In this document: positions 8,552-15,203 of the stretch, in pieces
Layout of the letters: every line of letters starts with the position of its first letter
How positions within the stretch are numbered: position 1 is the stretch's first letter
Source of the DNA: JBBPZA01 sp963728925
GTDB taxonomy: Bacteria > Actinomycetota > Thermoleophilia > Solirubrobacterales > Solirubrobacteraceae
NCBI GenBank assembly: GCA_963728925.1
Contig: CAVSMB010000033.1
Location: 1 to 35,093, forward strand
Direction: 5' to 3'
Length of the DNA stretch: 35,093 nt
Translations under genes and position numbers: made by a program
The notes under the pieces: generated by a model
Databases searched by the model: none
What the model was told of the DNA's origin: nothing
Seen by the model: the letters and a program-made list of their open reading frames with translations, nothing else

Positions 8552-9113
8552 ACGATCGTCAGGAGCATGATCTCCGCGCCCGCGTGGCTGCCGCCAACGC
8601 GCATGGCGCCCGCGACGTGCCGGGCCATCTCCCGGCGAAGGAGGCGATACGTGCAGCCGACGTCGCTGAGGTGGCTGGTGTTGAACAGCAGCTCGATGAG
8701 CTTGGCGACCGCCCAGTTTCCCCAGCGCAGCGCGAACGCCATGTTCGCCCCCAGCCAGATAAGCTCGCGAGTGGTGCGCGTGCCGAACACGGCGTCGCAC
8801 TCGCTGCTGTAGACGAGCAGCTCCGCGACGTCCCCGGGCCGGAAGGTCCCGTCGGGCTCAGAGAGCACGATGAGGTCGCCCGTCGCCTCCATGAGCCCGC
8901 GCCGCGTCGCGTGCCCATAGACCTGGCGCGGCTCGCCGACGATCCTCGCCTCGGTGCTCGCGACCGCCTCTCGCGTGCCCGGCTGGGCGTTGTTGTCGAC
9001 CACACCACCTCGTCGACCACGCCGGTCTCGTAGAAGCCGTCGATGACGCCCCGGATCGAGTCGCGCTCGGCGTAGGTCATGAGCACGACCGAGACTCGCT
9101 TCCCTTCCCACAT
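8548..9113 (-). pseudogene. GT2 glycosyltransferase (DPM1-like), frameshifted and 3'-truncated
   Basis: The frame from ATG 9113 gives RVSVVLMTYAERDSIRGVI and GFYETGVVDEVV. A missing base near 9004 shifts the rest into the frame with VVDNNAQPGTREAV, VLSEPDGTFRPGDV (metal-site region), NTSHLSDVGCTYRLLRRE and SHAGAEIMLLTIV, followed by TAG at 8550-8548. Related DPM1-like GTs continue some 50 residues beyond the MLLTI segment, so the 3' end is lost. The loss occurs exactly where the plus-strand GT-C fragment also ends. An alternative start is ATG 9143. No -10-like hexamer is seen at the usual distance from either start. Confidence 0.65.
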
Positions 9114-9194
9114 CAGCTGGCGCCTGCAGGTGCAGCGCGTCATCGGCTCTGGCGACGCGCCGCCGGTCTGAGCTCTCGTCGGCGGGCAAGGCCA

Positions 9195-9200
9195 TAGCAT
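9195..9200 (+). promoter_or_regulatory. -10-like hexamer of methyltransferase A (leaderless)
   Basis: TAGCAT, exactly 9 nt before ATG 9210. Confidence 0.45.
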
Positions 9201-9209
9201 CGCCCGCCC

Positions 9210-10198
9210 ATGGACCGCCTCCAGCTCAGGATCGACCCCTACGCCAACGACTACGGCCGGCTCGGAGCGTCGCTCGCCAACCTCGCCGAGGTGATGATCC
9301 CCTGCCTCGACGCCGCCGCGCCGGCGTCCCTCGTCGAGGTCGGCGCTTACGCGGGCGACCTGACCGGCCTGCTGCTCGAGTGGGCGGCCGCGTCGCAAGC
9401 CCGCGTGCTCGCCGTCGATCCGGACCCCCAGCCCGAGCTCGAGCAGCTCGCCAGGGACCGTCCCGCGCTCGAGCTGCTGCGCGAGACGAGCCTCGAGGCG
9501 CTCGCGCGCATCGACACGCCCGACGCCGTCGTGATCGACGGCGATCACAACTACTACACGGTGAGCGAGGAGCTCCGCCTCATCGGGGAGAAAGCGGCCA
9601 GCGCGGACCTCCCGCTGCTGCTCCTCCACGACGTCTGCTGGCCGCACGCGCGCCGCGACGACTACTTCGACCCGACGCTGATCCCGGCTCCGGACCGGCA
9701 GCCGACAACCGAGAACGGCAGGGTCTTCCCGGGCGAGCCCGCGGCCGGTCGCGCCGGCCTGCGCTACCGCTGGCCGGCGGCCACGGAGGGCGGCCCGCGA
9801 AACGGCGTGCTCACCGCCGTCGAGGACTTCTAGTCAAGCCGCGAGGACGTGCGGCGCCGATCGTCCCGGCCTTCTTCGGCTTCGCGGTCATCTGGCACGT
9901 CGACGCGCCGTGGGCCGACGCGGTCGCCGGCGTCCTGGACCCGTGGGACGCCAACCCGCTGCTCGAGCGGCTCGAGGGCAACCGCGTCTTCCACCTCGCA
10001 GCGGAGCACGAGCTGCGCGCCAGGGCGGCCGAGCAGGACGAGCGCGAGGCGCGCAAGGACGAGGTCCTCGAGCGCCTGCTCGCATCGAGCGCCTTTTCGG
10101 TCGTCGAGCGGCTCTCGCGGCTGCGCGAGCGGGTCGGCTTCGGCCGCGGGCAGCGCGTGGTGTCCAAGGACGACGTCCGGTCCGCGCTGCGACCCTAG
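9210..10198 (+). pseudogene. Class I SAM-dependent methyltransferase-like protein, paralog A (interrupted)
   Basis: The first frame (9210-9833) encodes VEVGAYAGDLTGLL (SAM motif I), VLAVDPDPQPE (motif II acidic residue), VVIDGDHNYYTVSEELRLIG and LLLLHDVCWPHARRDDYF, as in Methyltransf_24-like class I enzymes. It ends at TAG 9831-9833 after GVLTAVEDF. Homology to paralog B resumes in another frame with IVPAFFGFAVIWHVD, a coiled-coil-like Glu/Arg-rich stretch and SSAFSVVERLSRLRERVGFG, ending at 10198. An in-frame stop and a nearby one-base shift therefore split one gene of about 328 codons. The substrate is unknown; a polysaccharide sugar is inferred from context. Paralog B starts 18 bp downstream with its own promoter-like hexamer. 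Confidence 0.65.
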
Positions 10199-10202
10199 CC
10201 TC

Positions 10203-10208
10203 TACACT
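10203..10208 (+). promoter_or_regulatory. -10-like hexamer of methyltransferase B (leaderless)
   Basis: TACACT, 8 nt before GTG 10217 and 4 bp after the stop of paralog A. Confidence 0.45.
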
Positions 10209-10216
10209 GCGCCGCC

Positions 10217-11270
10217 GTGGCCGTCTCCAACGCGTTCGCCGAAGCCACCGTCAAGGCCCTCGCCGACGGCGACGTCGCCTGGACGCTGCATCCCGACTGC
10301 GAGTACGCGAGCGATCCGGGACAGTGGGGCGCCTCGCTGGTGAATGACGCCGAGGTCATGCTGTCGGTGCTCGACGCCGCCGAGGTCGGCTCGGTCGCAG
10401 AAGTCGGCGCCTACGCCGGGGACCTCAACGCGGTTCCTCTCCAACTGGGCCCGCGAGTCGGGCGCGCGGGTCCTCGCCGTCGACCCCGTCCCGCAGCCCG
10501 AGCTCGTCGCGCTCGCGCAGGAGCGCGACGACATCGAGCTCGTCGAGGCCACGAGCCTGGACGCGCTGAAGGACATGGAGCTGCCCGATGCGCTCATCCT
10601 CGACGGCGACCACAACTACTACACGGTCAGTGAGGAGCTGCGTCTGATCGGCGAGCGGGCCTCCGCCTCCGACCTGCCGCTGCTGCTCTTCCACGACGTG
10701 TGCTGGCCCCATGCGCGGCGCGACGACTACTACGCGCCCGAGCAGATACCGGCCGAGCACCGCCACGCGACCCACGAGGGTGGCGGCCTGTTTCCCGGGG
10801 GTCGAGGGCGTTCGCGAGGGCGCCCTGCCCTATCGCTGGCCCGCGGCGCGCGAGGGTGGCCCGCGCAACGGGGTGCTCACCGCGGTCGAGGACTTCGTGC
10901 AGAGCCGCGAGCGCCTGCGCCTCGCCGTCGTGCCGGCGTTCTTCGGCTTCGGCGTCGTCTGGCACCTCGACACGCCCTACGCGGACGTACTGGCCAGACG
11001 CTCGCGTTCTGGGACCGCAACCCTATCCTCCAGCGGCTCGAGGCCAACCGCGTCTTCCACCTCGCCACCGTCCACACGCACATGGTTCGCACGGTGCAGG
11101 CCCAGCAGCAGGTCGCCCAGCAGGCCGAGGTGCTCCAGCGCCTGCTCAACTCCTCGGCCTTCTCCGTGGCCGAGCGCCTGTCACGGCTGCGCGACCGCAT
11201 CGGCATCGGCCGCGGCCACAGCATCGTGTCGAAGGCCGACGTGCGCCGGGCGCTTCACGGTCAGGACTGA
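10217..11270 (+). pseudogene. Class I SAM-dependent methyltransferase-like protein, paralog B (frameshifted)
   Basis: Paralog of the preceding gene, sharing VAEVGAYAGDL, RVLAVDPVPQPELV, LDGDHNYYTVSEELRLIGE and FHDVCWPHARRDDYY. Three one-base changes break the frame: an extra A near 10428, an extra G in a run of five near 10797, and a lost base near 10997. Correcting them gives about 350 residues ending in a Gln-rich coiled-coil stretch (QAQQQVAQQAEVLQRLL) and SSAFSVAERLSRLRDRIG. Because reading resumes with intact homology each time, sequencing error is likely. The stop overlaps the convergent GT gene by 10 bp. Sugar methylation is inferred, not shown. Confidence 0.65.
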
Positions 11271-12187
11271 GCGCCGGCCTCGGTCCCCGCTCGCGCCGCG
11301 CGAGCGATGCGCGCGGCGTTGAGCCGCCGCAGGGGCGCGGTGACGCGCCAGCTCCGTGTCCGGGTGACCCGCTCGATTCGGTCTTCGTAGGCCCGGGCGT
11401 GCGCGTGGGCCTGCAGCTGGCGGGAGGCCGCCAGCAGCCGGGTCGCCGCCGCCTCGGCCTCGGCGCGCCGCGCCCTTCCCTTCCAGTCCTCGGTCTCGGC
11501 TGCCGCGCCCGGGAGCCGCCCCTCCCACTTCTCCGCCGTCCGCGCGTGGGCGGCGGCCCAGGGCTCGGGCGCGGTTACCAGCTGCAGGACGTGGTGGTGC
11601 GCCACCCTGAGGTCCGCGCTGACCACCTTGCGCCCGGCGGCGCGGGCCTGCTGGCAGATGTCGAAGTCGTAGCCGTGCAGGGTGCCGAGCGACTCGTCGA
11701 AGCGAAGGTTGCGAACCGCCCACGGCGTGAGCGCCAGCAGGACCCCCGCGACGGTGTCCACCTCGCCGGTACGGACGTGGCCGCCACGTCCGTTGCCCTC
11801 CAGCAGCGAGATCTCGCCCCCGCCGAGCTCGCCGAAGCGGTAGGTCGACGACGCCCACGTGATCGACCCCTCCCACCAGGCGATGCTGCGAGCGCCGACG
11901 GCCCCAACGCAGCCGGCGACCGCCACCTCCGGGTCCCGCAGCACGTCGCGCAGCCCCTCGCAGAACGCCTCGTCGAGGATCTCGGCGTCCTCGTGCAGGA
12001 GCACGAGCGCCTCGAGGTCGTCCATCGCGGCCGCCCGCTCGAGGAGCAGGTTGTAGCTGCGCGGGACCGAGCCAGCGCCGGAGTCGGCGAGCACCGCCGA
12101 ATCGCGCTCGGAGGCGCGCTGGATGCCGGGCCTGGCGCAGCTCTCGTAGACGTGCGGCAGCATGATCGAGCAGCCGAAGGCGATCAT
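11261..12187 (-). CDS. StrF-like GT2-superfamily glycosyltransferase, paralog 1
   Basis: A 308-residue protein starting MIAFGCSI. It has the GT-A-like LVLLHEDAEILDEAF (acidic DAE in the DxD position), VAVAGCVGAVGARSIAWWEG, GVLLALTPWAVRNLRFDE, GYDFDICQQARAAGRKVV and a His-rich RVAHHH. This layout matches the glycosyltransferase-like family that includes the streptomycin cluster protein StrF. The C-terminus is a Glu/Ala/Arg-rich helix followed by SWRVTAPLRRLNAAR. It is one of three paralogs side by side. ATG 12187 is chosen for alignment with the paralogs and for TAACAT 10 nt upstream. It likely adds one sugar to the polysaccharide on the cytosolic face; donor and acceptor are unknown. Confidence 0.75.
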   Translation of the reverse strand: MIAFGCSIMLPHVYESCARPGIQRASERDSAVLADSGAGSVPRSYNLLLERAAAMDDLEALVLLHEDAEILDEAFCEGLRDVLRDPEVAVAGCVGAVGARSIAWWEGSITWASSTYRFGELGGGEISLLEGNGRGGHVRTGEVDTVAGVLLALTPWAVRNLRFDESLGTLHGYDFDICQQARAAGRKVVSADLRVAHHHVLQLVTAPEPWAAAHARTAEKWEGRLPGAAAETEDWKGRARRAEAEAAATRLLAASRQLQAHAHARAYEDRIERVTRTRSWRVTAPLRRLNAARIARAARAGTEAGAQS

Positions 12188-12197
12188 CGGGGCGGCG

Positions 12198-12203
12198 ATG
12201 TTA
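12198..12203 (-). promoter_or_regulatory. -10-like hexamer of StrF-like paralog 1 (leaderless)
   Basis: TAACAT on the minus strand, 10 nt before ATG 12187. Only 14 bp separate it from the divergent -10-like hexamer at 12218-12223. Confidence 0.5.
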
Positions 12204-12217
12204 CAGCGGTCGCCGCG

Positions 12218-12223
12218 TAGACT
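12218..12223 (+). promoter_or_regulatory. -10-like hexamer of StrF-like paralog 2 (leaderless)
   Basis: TAGACT, 9 nt before ATG 12233. The -35 position of this promoter would fall on the opposing -10 at 12198-12203. Confidence 0.5.
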
Positions 12224-12232
12224 CGCGACCCG

Positions 12233-13153
12233 ATGATCGCCTTCGGGTCCTCCATCACCGATCCCGACGAGTACGAGCGCTGCGCCAAGCGAGGCTTCGG
12301 CGTGGCGGGCGACGGCCACACGCGGATCATCTCCCAGCCCGCGAGCGGCTCGATCTTCCACAGCTACAACGAGATCCTCGATCGGGCGGCCGCGATGAAC
12401 GATCTCGAGGCGCTCGTGCTCGTCCACCAGGACGCCGAGATCGTCGACCCCGGCTTCCTCGGAAAGCTGCGGGCCGCGCTGAGCGATCCCGATGTCGGCG
12501 TCGTCGGCTGCGTCGGCGCCATCGGCGTGCGCAGCATCGCCTGGTGGGAGGGCTCGGTCACGTGGGCGTCGTTCACCCACCGCTACCGCGAGCTCGGCGG
12601 CGGCGAGTTCCCTTCGCTGTCGTGGGACGAGGCGGAGCTTCCGCCCTACGCCCGGACCGGCGAGGTCGAGACAGTCGACGGCTTCGTCCTCGGCCTGGCG
12701 CCCTGGACGGTTCGCAACGTGCGCTTCGACGAGACCCTCGACCAGCTCCTGCACGGCTATGACTTCGACTTCTGCCTTCAGGTCCGCGACGCCGGCCGCA
12801 AGATCGTCACCGCCGACTTCAAGGTCGTCCATCACCACTCCCTCGAGCTCGCCAGCGACCTCGAGACGTGGATCCAGGCTCACATGAAGCTCGCGGAGAA
12901 GTGGGACGGTCGCGTCGCGAACGTCGGCTTCGCCGGCGGTGACTGGAAGCAGCGCGCGCGCCGCGCCGAGGCGGAGGCGGCCGCCGCGCGTGCTCAGGCG
13001 ATCGCGACCGAGCTGCAGATTGCGGCGCGCGACGCGCGCAGCGAGCGCGAGCTGCGCGAGATGGCGCAGAGCACGAGCTGGCGCGTCACGGCGCCGCTGC
13101 GGAAGGTCAACGCGGCACGGCGCACGGCACGGCGACGCCTGGCCGCGCGCTGA
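12233..13153 (+). CDS. StrF-like GT2-superfamily glycosyltransferase, paralog 2
   Basis: A 306-residue protein, frame intact. It starts MIAFGSSITDPDEY and has SGSIFHSYNEILDRAA, LVLVHQDAEIVDPGFL, IAWWEGSVTWASF, GFVLGLAPWTVRNVRFDE, GYDFDFCLQVRDAGRK and VVHHHSLE. The C-terminal fifth is an Ala/Glu/Arg-rich helix (KQRARRAEAEAAAARAQA) ending in SWRVTAPLRKVNAARR. It is divergent from paralog 1 across 45 bp and convergent with paralog 3 across 3 bp. Family and role are as for paralog 1. Differences in the region around residues 115-150 may reflect different donors or acceptors (inference). Confidence 0.78.
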   Translation: MIAFGSSITDPDEYERCAKRGFGVAGDGHTRIISQPASGSIFHSYNEILDRAAAMNDLEALVLVHQDAEIVDPGFLGKLRAALSDPDVGVVGCVGAIGVRSIAWWEGSVTWASFTHRYRELGGGEFPSLSWDEAELPPYARTGEVETVDGFVLGLAPWTVRNVRFDETLDQLLHGYDFDFCLQVRDAGRKIVTADFKVVHHHSLELASDLETWIQAHMKLAEKWDGRVANVGFAGGDWKQRARRAEAEAAAARAQAIATELQIAARDARSERELREMAQSTSWRVTAPLRKVNAARRTARRRLAAR

Positions 13154-13156
13154 TCG

Positions 13157-14089
13157 TCAGCCGCCGCGCACGCGCTTGCGCGACGCCCGGGCCAGTAGTC
13201 CGGCGCGGCGCAGCGGCTCGGTGACGCGCCAGCTCCCCGTCTCGGCGAGGGCCAGGCGGCGGCGCTCGGCCGAGTGCATGCGCGCGTCGGCCTGAAGCAG
13301 TCGCGAGGCGACGAGCAGGTGCGCCGCCCCCGCCTCGGCCTCCGCGCGCCGCGCGCGCTGCTTCCAGTCCTGCCCATCAGCCCCCGGCGTCTCGTGGCCC
13401 GCCGCGGCCGGAAGCATCCGGCCCTCCCACTTCTCGGCCAGTGCCATGTGCGCGTCGACCCACGTGTCGGTGTCGAGCACGAAGTCGAGCGAGTGGTGGT
13501 GGCGAACCCGGAGGTCCGCGGTGACGACCTTGCGCCCCGCCTCGCGCACCTGCAGGCACAGGTCGACGTCGTAGCCGTGGAGCTGCCCCAGCGACTCGTC
13601 GAAGCGGACGTTGCGCACGACCCACGGGGACAGGACGAGCAGAACGCCCTCGACCACCTCGACCTCGCCGGTGCGCGGCTGCGGAGCCGAGCCGTTGAAC
13701 GACAGCAGCGAGACCTCGTCCGCTCCCGCCTCGTCGTAGCGGTACCCCGACGACGCCCAGGTGACCGAGCCCTCCCACCACGCGAGGCTCCGCACGCCGA
13801 CGGCGCCGACGGGGCCGGCCACCCCGACCGCCGGGTCGCTCAGCGCGGCGCGCGCCTTCGCGCACAGGTCGCCGTCGATGATCTCCGCGTCCTGATGGAT
13901 CAGCACGAGCGCCTCGAGGCCCTCCAGCCCCGCGGCCTGGTCGAGGATCACGTTGTGGCTGCGGAAGATCGAGCCCGCCGCCTGCAGCGCGAACACCGGG
14001 GAGTCGTCCTCCACAGCCCGCTCGATCCCGGGCCGGGCGATCCGGTCGTAGACCTCCGGCGAGGTCATGGAGGACCCGAAGGCGATCAT
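13157..14089 (-). CDS. StrF-like GT2-superfamily glycosyltransferase, paralog 3
   Basis: A 310-residue protein starting MIAFGSSMTSPEVYDRIARP. It shares AGSIFRSHNVILDQAA, ALVLIHQDAEIIDGDL, LAWWEGSVTWASSGYRYDE, GVLLVLSPWVVRNVRFDE, GYDVDLCLQVREAGRK and the tail SWRVTEPLRRAG with its two paralogs. The frame is open further upstream, but ATG 14089 gives the conserved family start. No TANNNT hexamer lies at a leaderless distance, and the coiled-coil methyltransferase gene ends 37 bp upstream on the same strand, so the two are probably cotranscribed. Donor and acceptor cannot be predicted. Confidence 0.75.
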   Translation of the reverse strand: MIAFGSSMTSPEVYDRIARPGIERAVEDDSPVFALQAAGSIFRSHNVILDQAAGLEGLEALVLIHQDAEIIDGDLCAKARAALSDPAVGVAGPVGAVGVRSLAWWEGSVTWASSGYRYDEAGADEVSLLSFNGSAPQPRTGEVEVVEGVLLVLSPWVVRNVRFDESLGQLHGYDVDLCLQVREAGRKVVTADLRVRHHHSLDFVLDTDTWVDAHMALAEKWEGRMLPAAAGHETPGADGQDWKQRARRAEAEAGAAHLLVASRLLQADARMHSAERRRLALAETGSWRVTEPLRRAGLLARASRKRVRGG

Positions 14090-14126
14090 GACGCGCTGCT
14101 CGCCCGGCGTTCCGAGCGCCCGCGCA

Positions 14127-15122
14127 TCAAGCGCCGGGGTGCCCGCGCCGCGACCGCACCCAGCCGCCGCCGGCGCGCAGCGGACGCGTGGCCTTCCAGC
14201 TCGCCGACTGCTCGTACTCGCCACGAAGCTTCACGATCTCGGCGAGATACGCCGCGCTGGCCTCGTCCAGCGCGACGCGATGGGCGCCCTCGAGGCGCTC
14301 GAGCTCCGCCTGGTGGTCGTCGTCCTGCTTGCGCAGCTCGTCCTGGAGCTGGCGGACGTTGTGGCGCAGCGCGGTGAACTCGCGCGGGTCGTCGCTCGGG
14401 CGCTCGAGGTCCTCGGTGGTCAGCTCGACCTCGCGCTTGCGCAGCAGCGGCCAGCTCTGGTTGTGGACCTGTGGCTTGAGGTCGATCAGGTCGAAGGCCC
14501 GGCCCCAGTGCTCGCGCACCCACCAGTCCGACATGAGCACGACCGGGCCGCCGAGGTCCCAGCTCAGGGTGTGGCGCAGGGCGTTCATGCCGACCCGGCT
14601 GTCGTCCCACGGCTGGCCGGTGATGATCTCGTAGTTCCACTGCCCGATGTAGGTGGCGATGAGCAGGCCGCCGGGCTTAAGCAGGCGGTGCAGCTCGAGC
14701 AGCCACGGGATCGACCCGTCGGTCAGGTGGGTGAACACCGAGATCGCGTAGATGAGGTCGAACGACCCGTATTCGAGGCCGAGGGGCGGGAACACCGCGC
14801 CGGCCCAGGGGTGCAGCGGCGGCGATAGCGCCTCCTGCAGCCACTCGATGCTGGGACGGTCGATGTCGGCGCCCCAGAACTCGGCTCCGTCGGCCTGGGC
14901 CTCTCCGAGGAACTGGCGCAGGGTGCGCCCGGCTCCGCACCCGAAGTCCAGCACCCGCTTGCCCTCGAACGTCCAATCGTCGGGAAGGAGGTCGACGAGC
15001 GTCTCCTTGGTCTGGGCACCGATGTGCTCGAAGGCCTCGTACTGATCGCCCCAGCTCTCGAGGCGAAAGACCCGGCTGGCCAGGTCGAGCGGCGGGTAGG
15101 GCGCGTCACGGCTCACCGTCAC
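14127..15122 (-). CDS. Class I SAM-dependent methyltransferase with coiled-coil tail (possible chain-capping enzyme)
   Basis: A 331-residue protein. KRVLDFGCGAGRTLRQF is SAM motif I, WGADIDRPSIEW is motif II, FDLIYAISVFTHL and LKPGGLLIATYIG are motifs III-IV of Methyltransf_11/25-like enzymes. From about residue 255 the sequence becomes heptad-like and charged (RHNVRQLQDELRKQDDD, QAELERLEGAHRVALDE) and ends SASWKATRPLR, resembling the tail of the neighbouring GTs. In ABC-exported polysaccharides, capping methyltransferases such as WbdD carry coiled coils and their product is recognised by Wzt. The divergent Wzt gene next door makes that role attractive but unproven. GTG 15122 has TACCCT 7 nt upstream; GTG 15116 is an alternative. 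A much longer upstream open frame is antisense to the ABC gene. Confidence 0.75.
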   Translation of the reverse strand: MTVSRDAPYPPLDLASRVFRLESWGDQYEAFEHIGAQTKETLVDLLPDDWTFEGKRVLDFGCGAGRTLRQFLGEAQADGAEFWGADIDRPSIEWLQEALSPPLHPWAGAVFPPLGLEYGSFDLIYAISVFTHLTDGSIPWLLELHRLLKPGGLLIATYIGQWNYEIITGQPWDDSRVGMNALRHTLSWDLGGPVVLMSDWWVREHWGRAFDLIDLKPQVHNQSWPLLRKREVELTTEDLERPSDDPREFTALRHNVRQLQDELRKQDDDHQAELERLEGAHRVALDEASAAYLAEIVKLRGEYEQSASWKATRPLRAGGGWVRSRRGHPGA

Positions 15123-15129
15123 GCGCGGC

Positions 15130-15135
15130 AGGGTA
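15130..15135 (-). promoter_or_regulatory. -10-like hexamer of the coiled-coil methyltransferase gene (leaderless)
   Basis: TACCCT on the minus strand, 7 nt before GTG 15122. It would drive the methyltransferase and StrF-like paralog 3. Confidence 0.45.
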
Positions 15136-15188
15136 TCGGGACACGTGCGGCCTTGCCCGCACCGTGTCGGCTCTGGCGCGTCGGTTGG

Positions 15189-15194
15189 TAACGT
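15189..15194 (+). promoter_or_regulatory. -10-like hexamer of the first Wzt-like gene (leaderless)
   Basis: TAACGT, 9 nt before GTG 15204, inside CGGTTGGTAACGT. A nearly identical string, CGGTTGGTACCGT, lies upstream of the second Wzt-like gene. Confidence 0.5.
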
Positions 15195-15203
15195 CCGGCC
15201 ACG

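Noticed and set aside
8200..11300. Insertion sequence or prophage behind the truncations
   Set aside because: No transposase, integrase, terminal inverted repeats or target duplications were visible around the broken genes.
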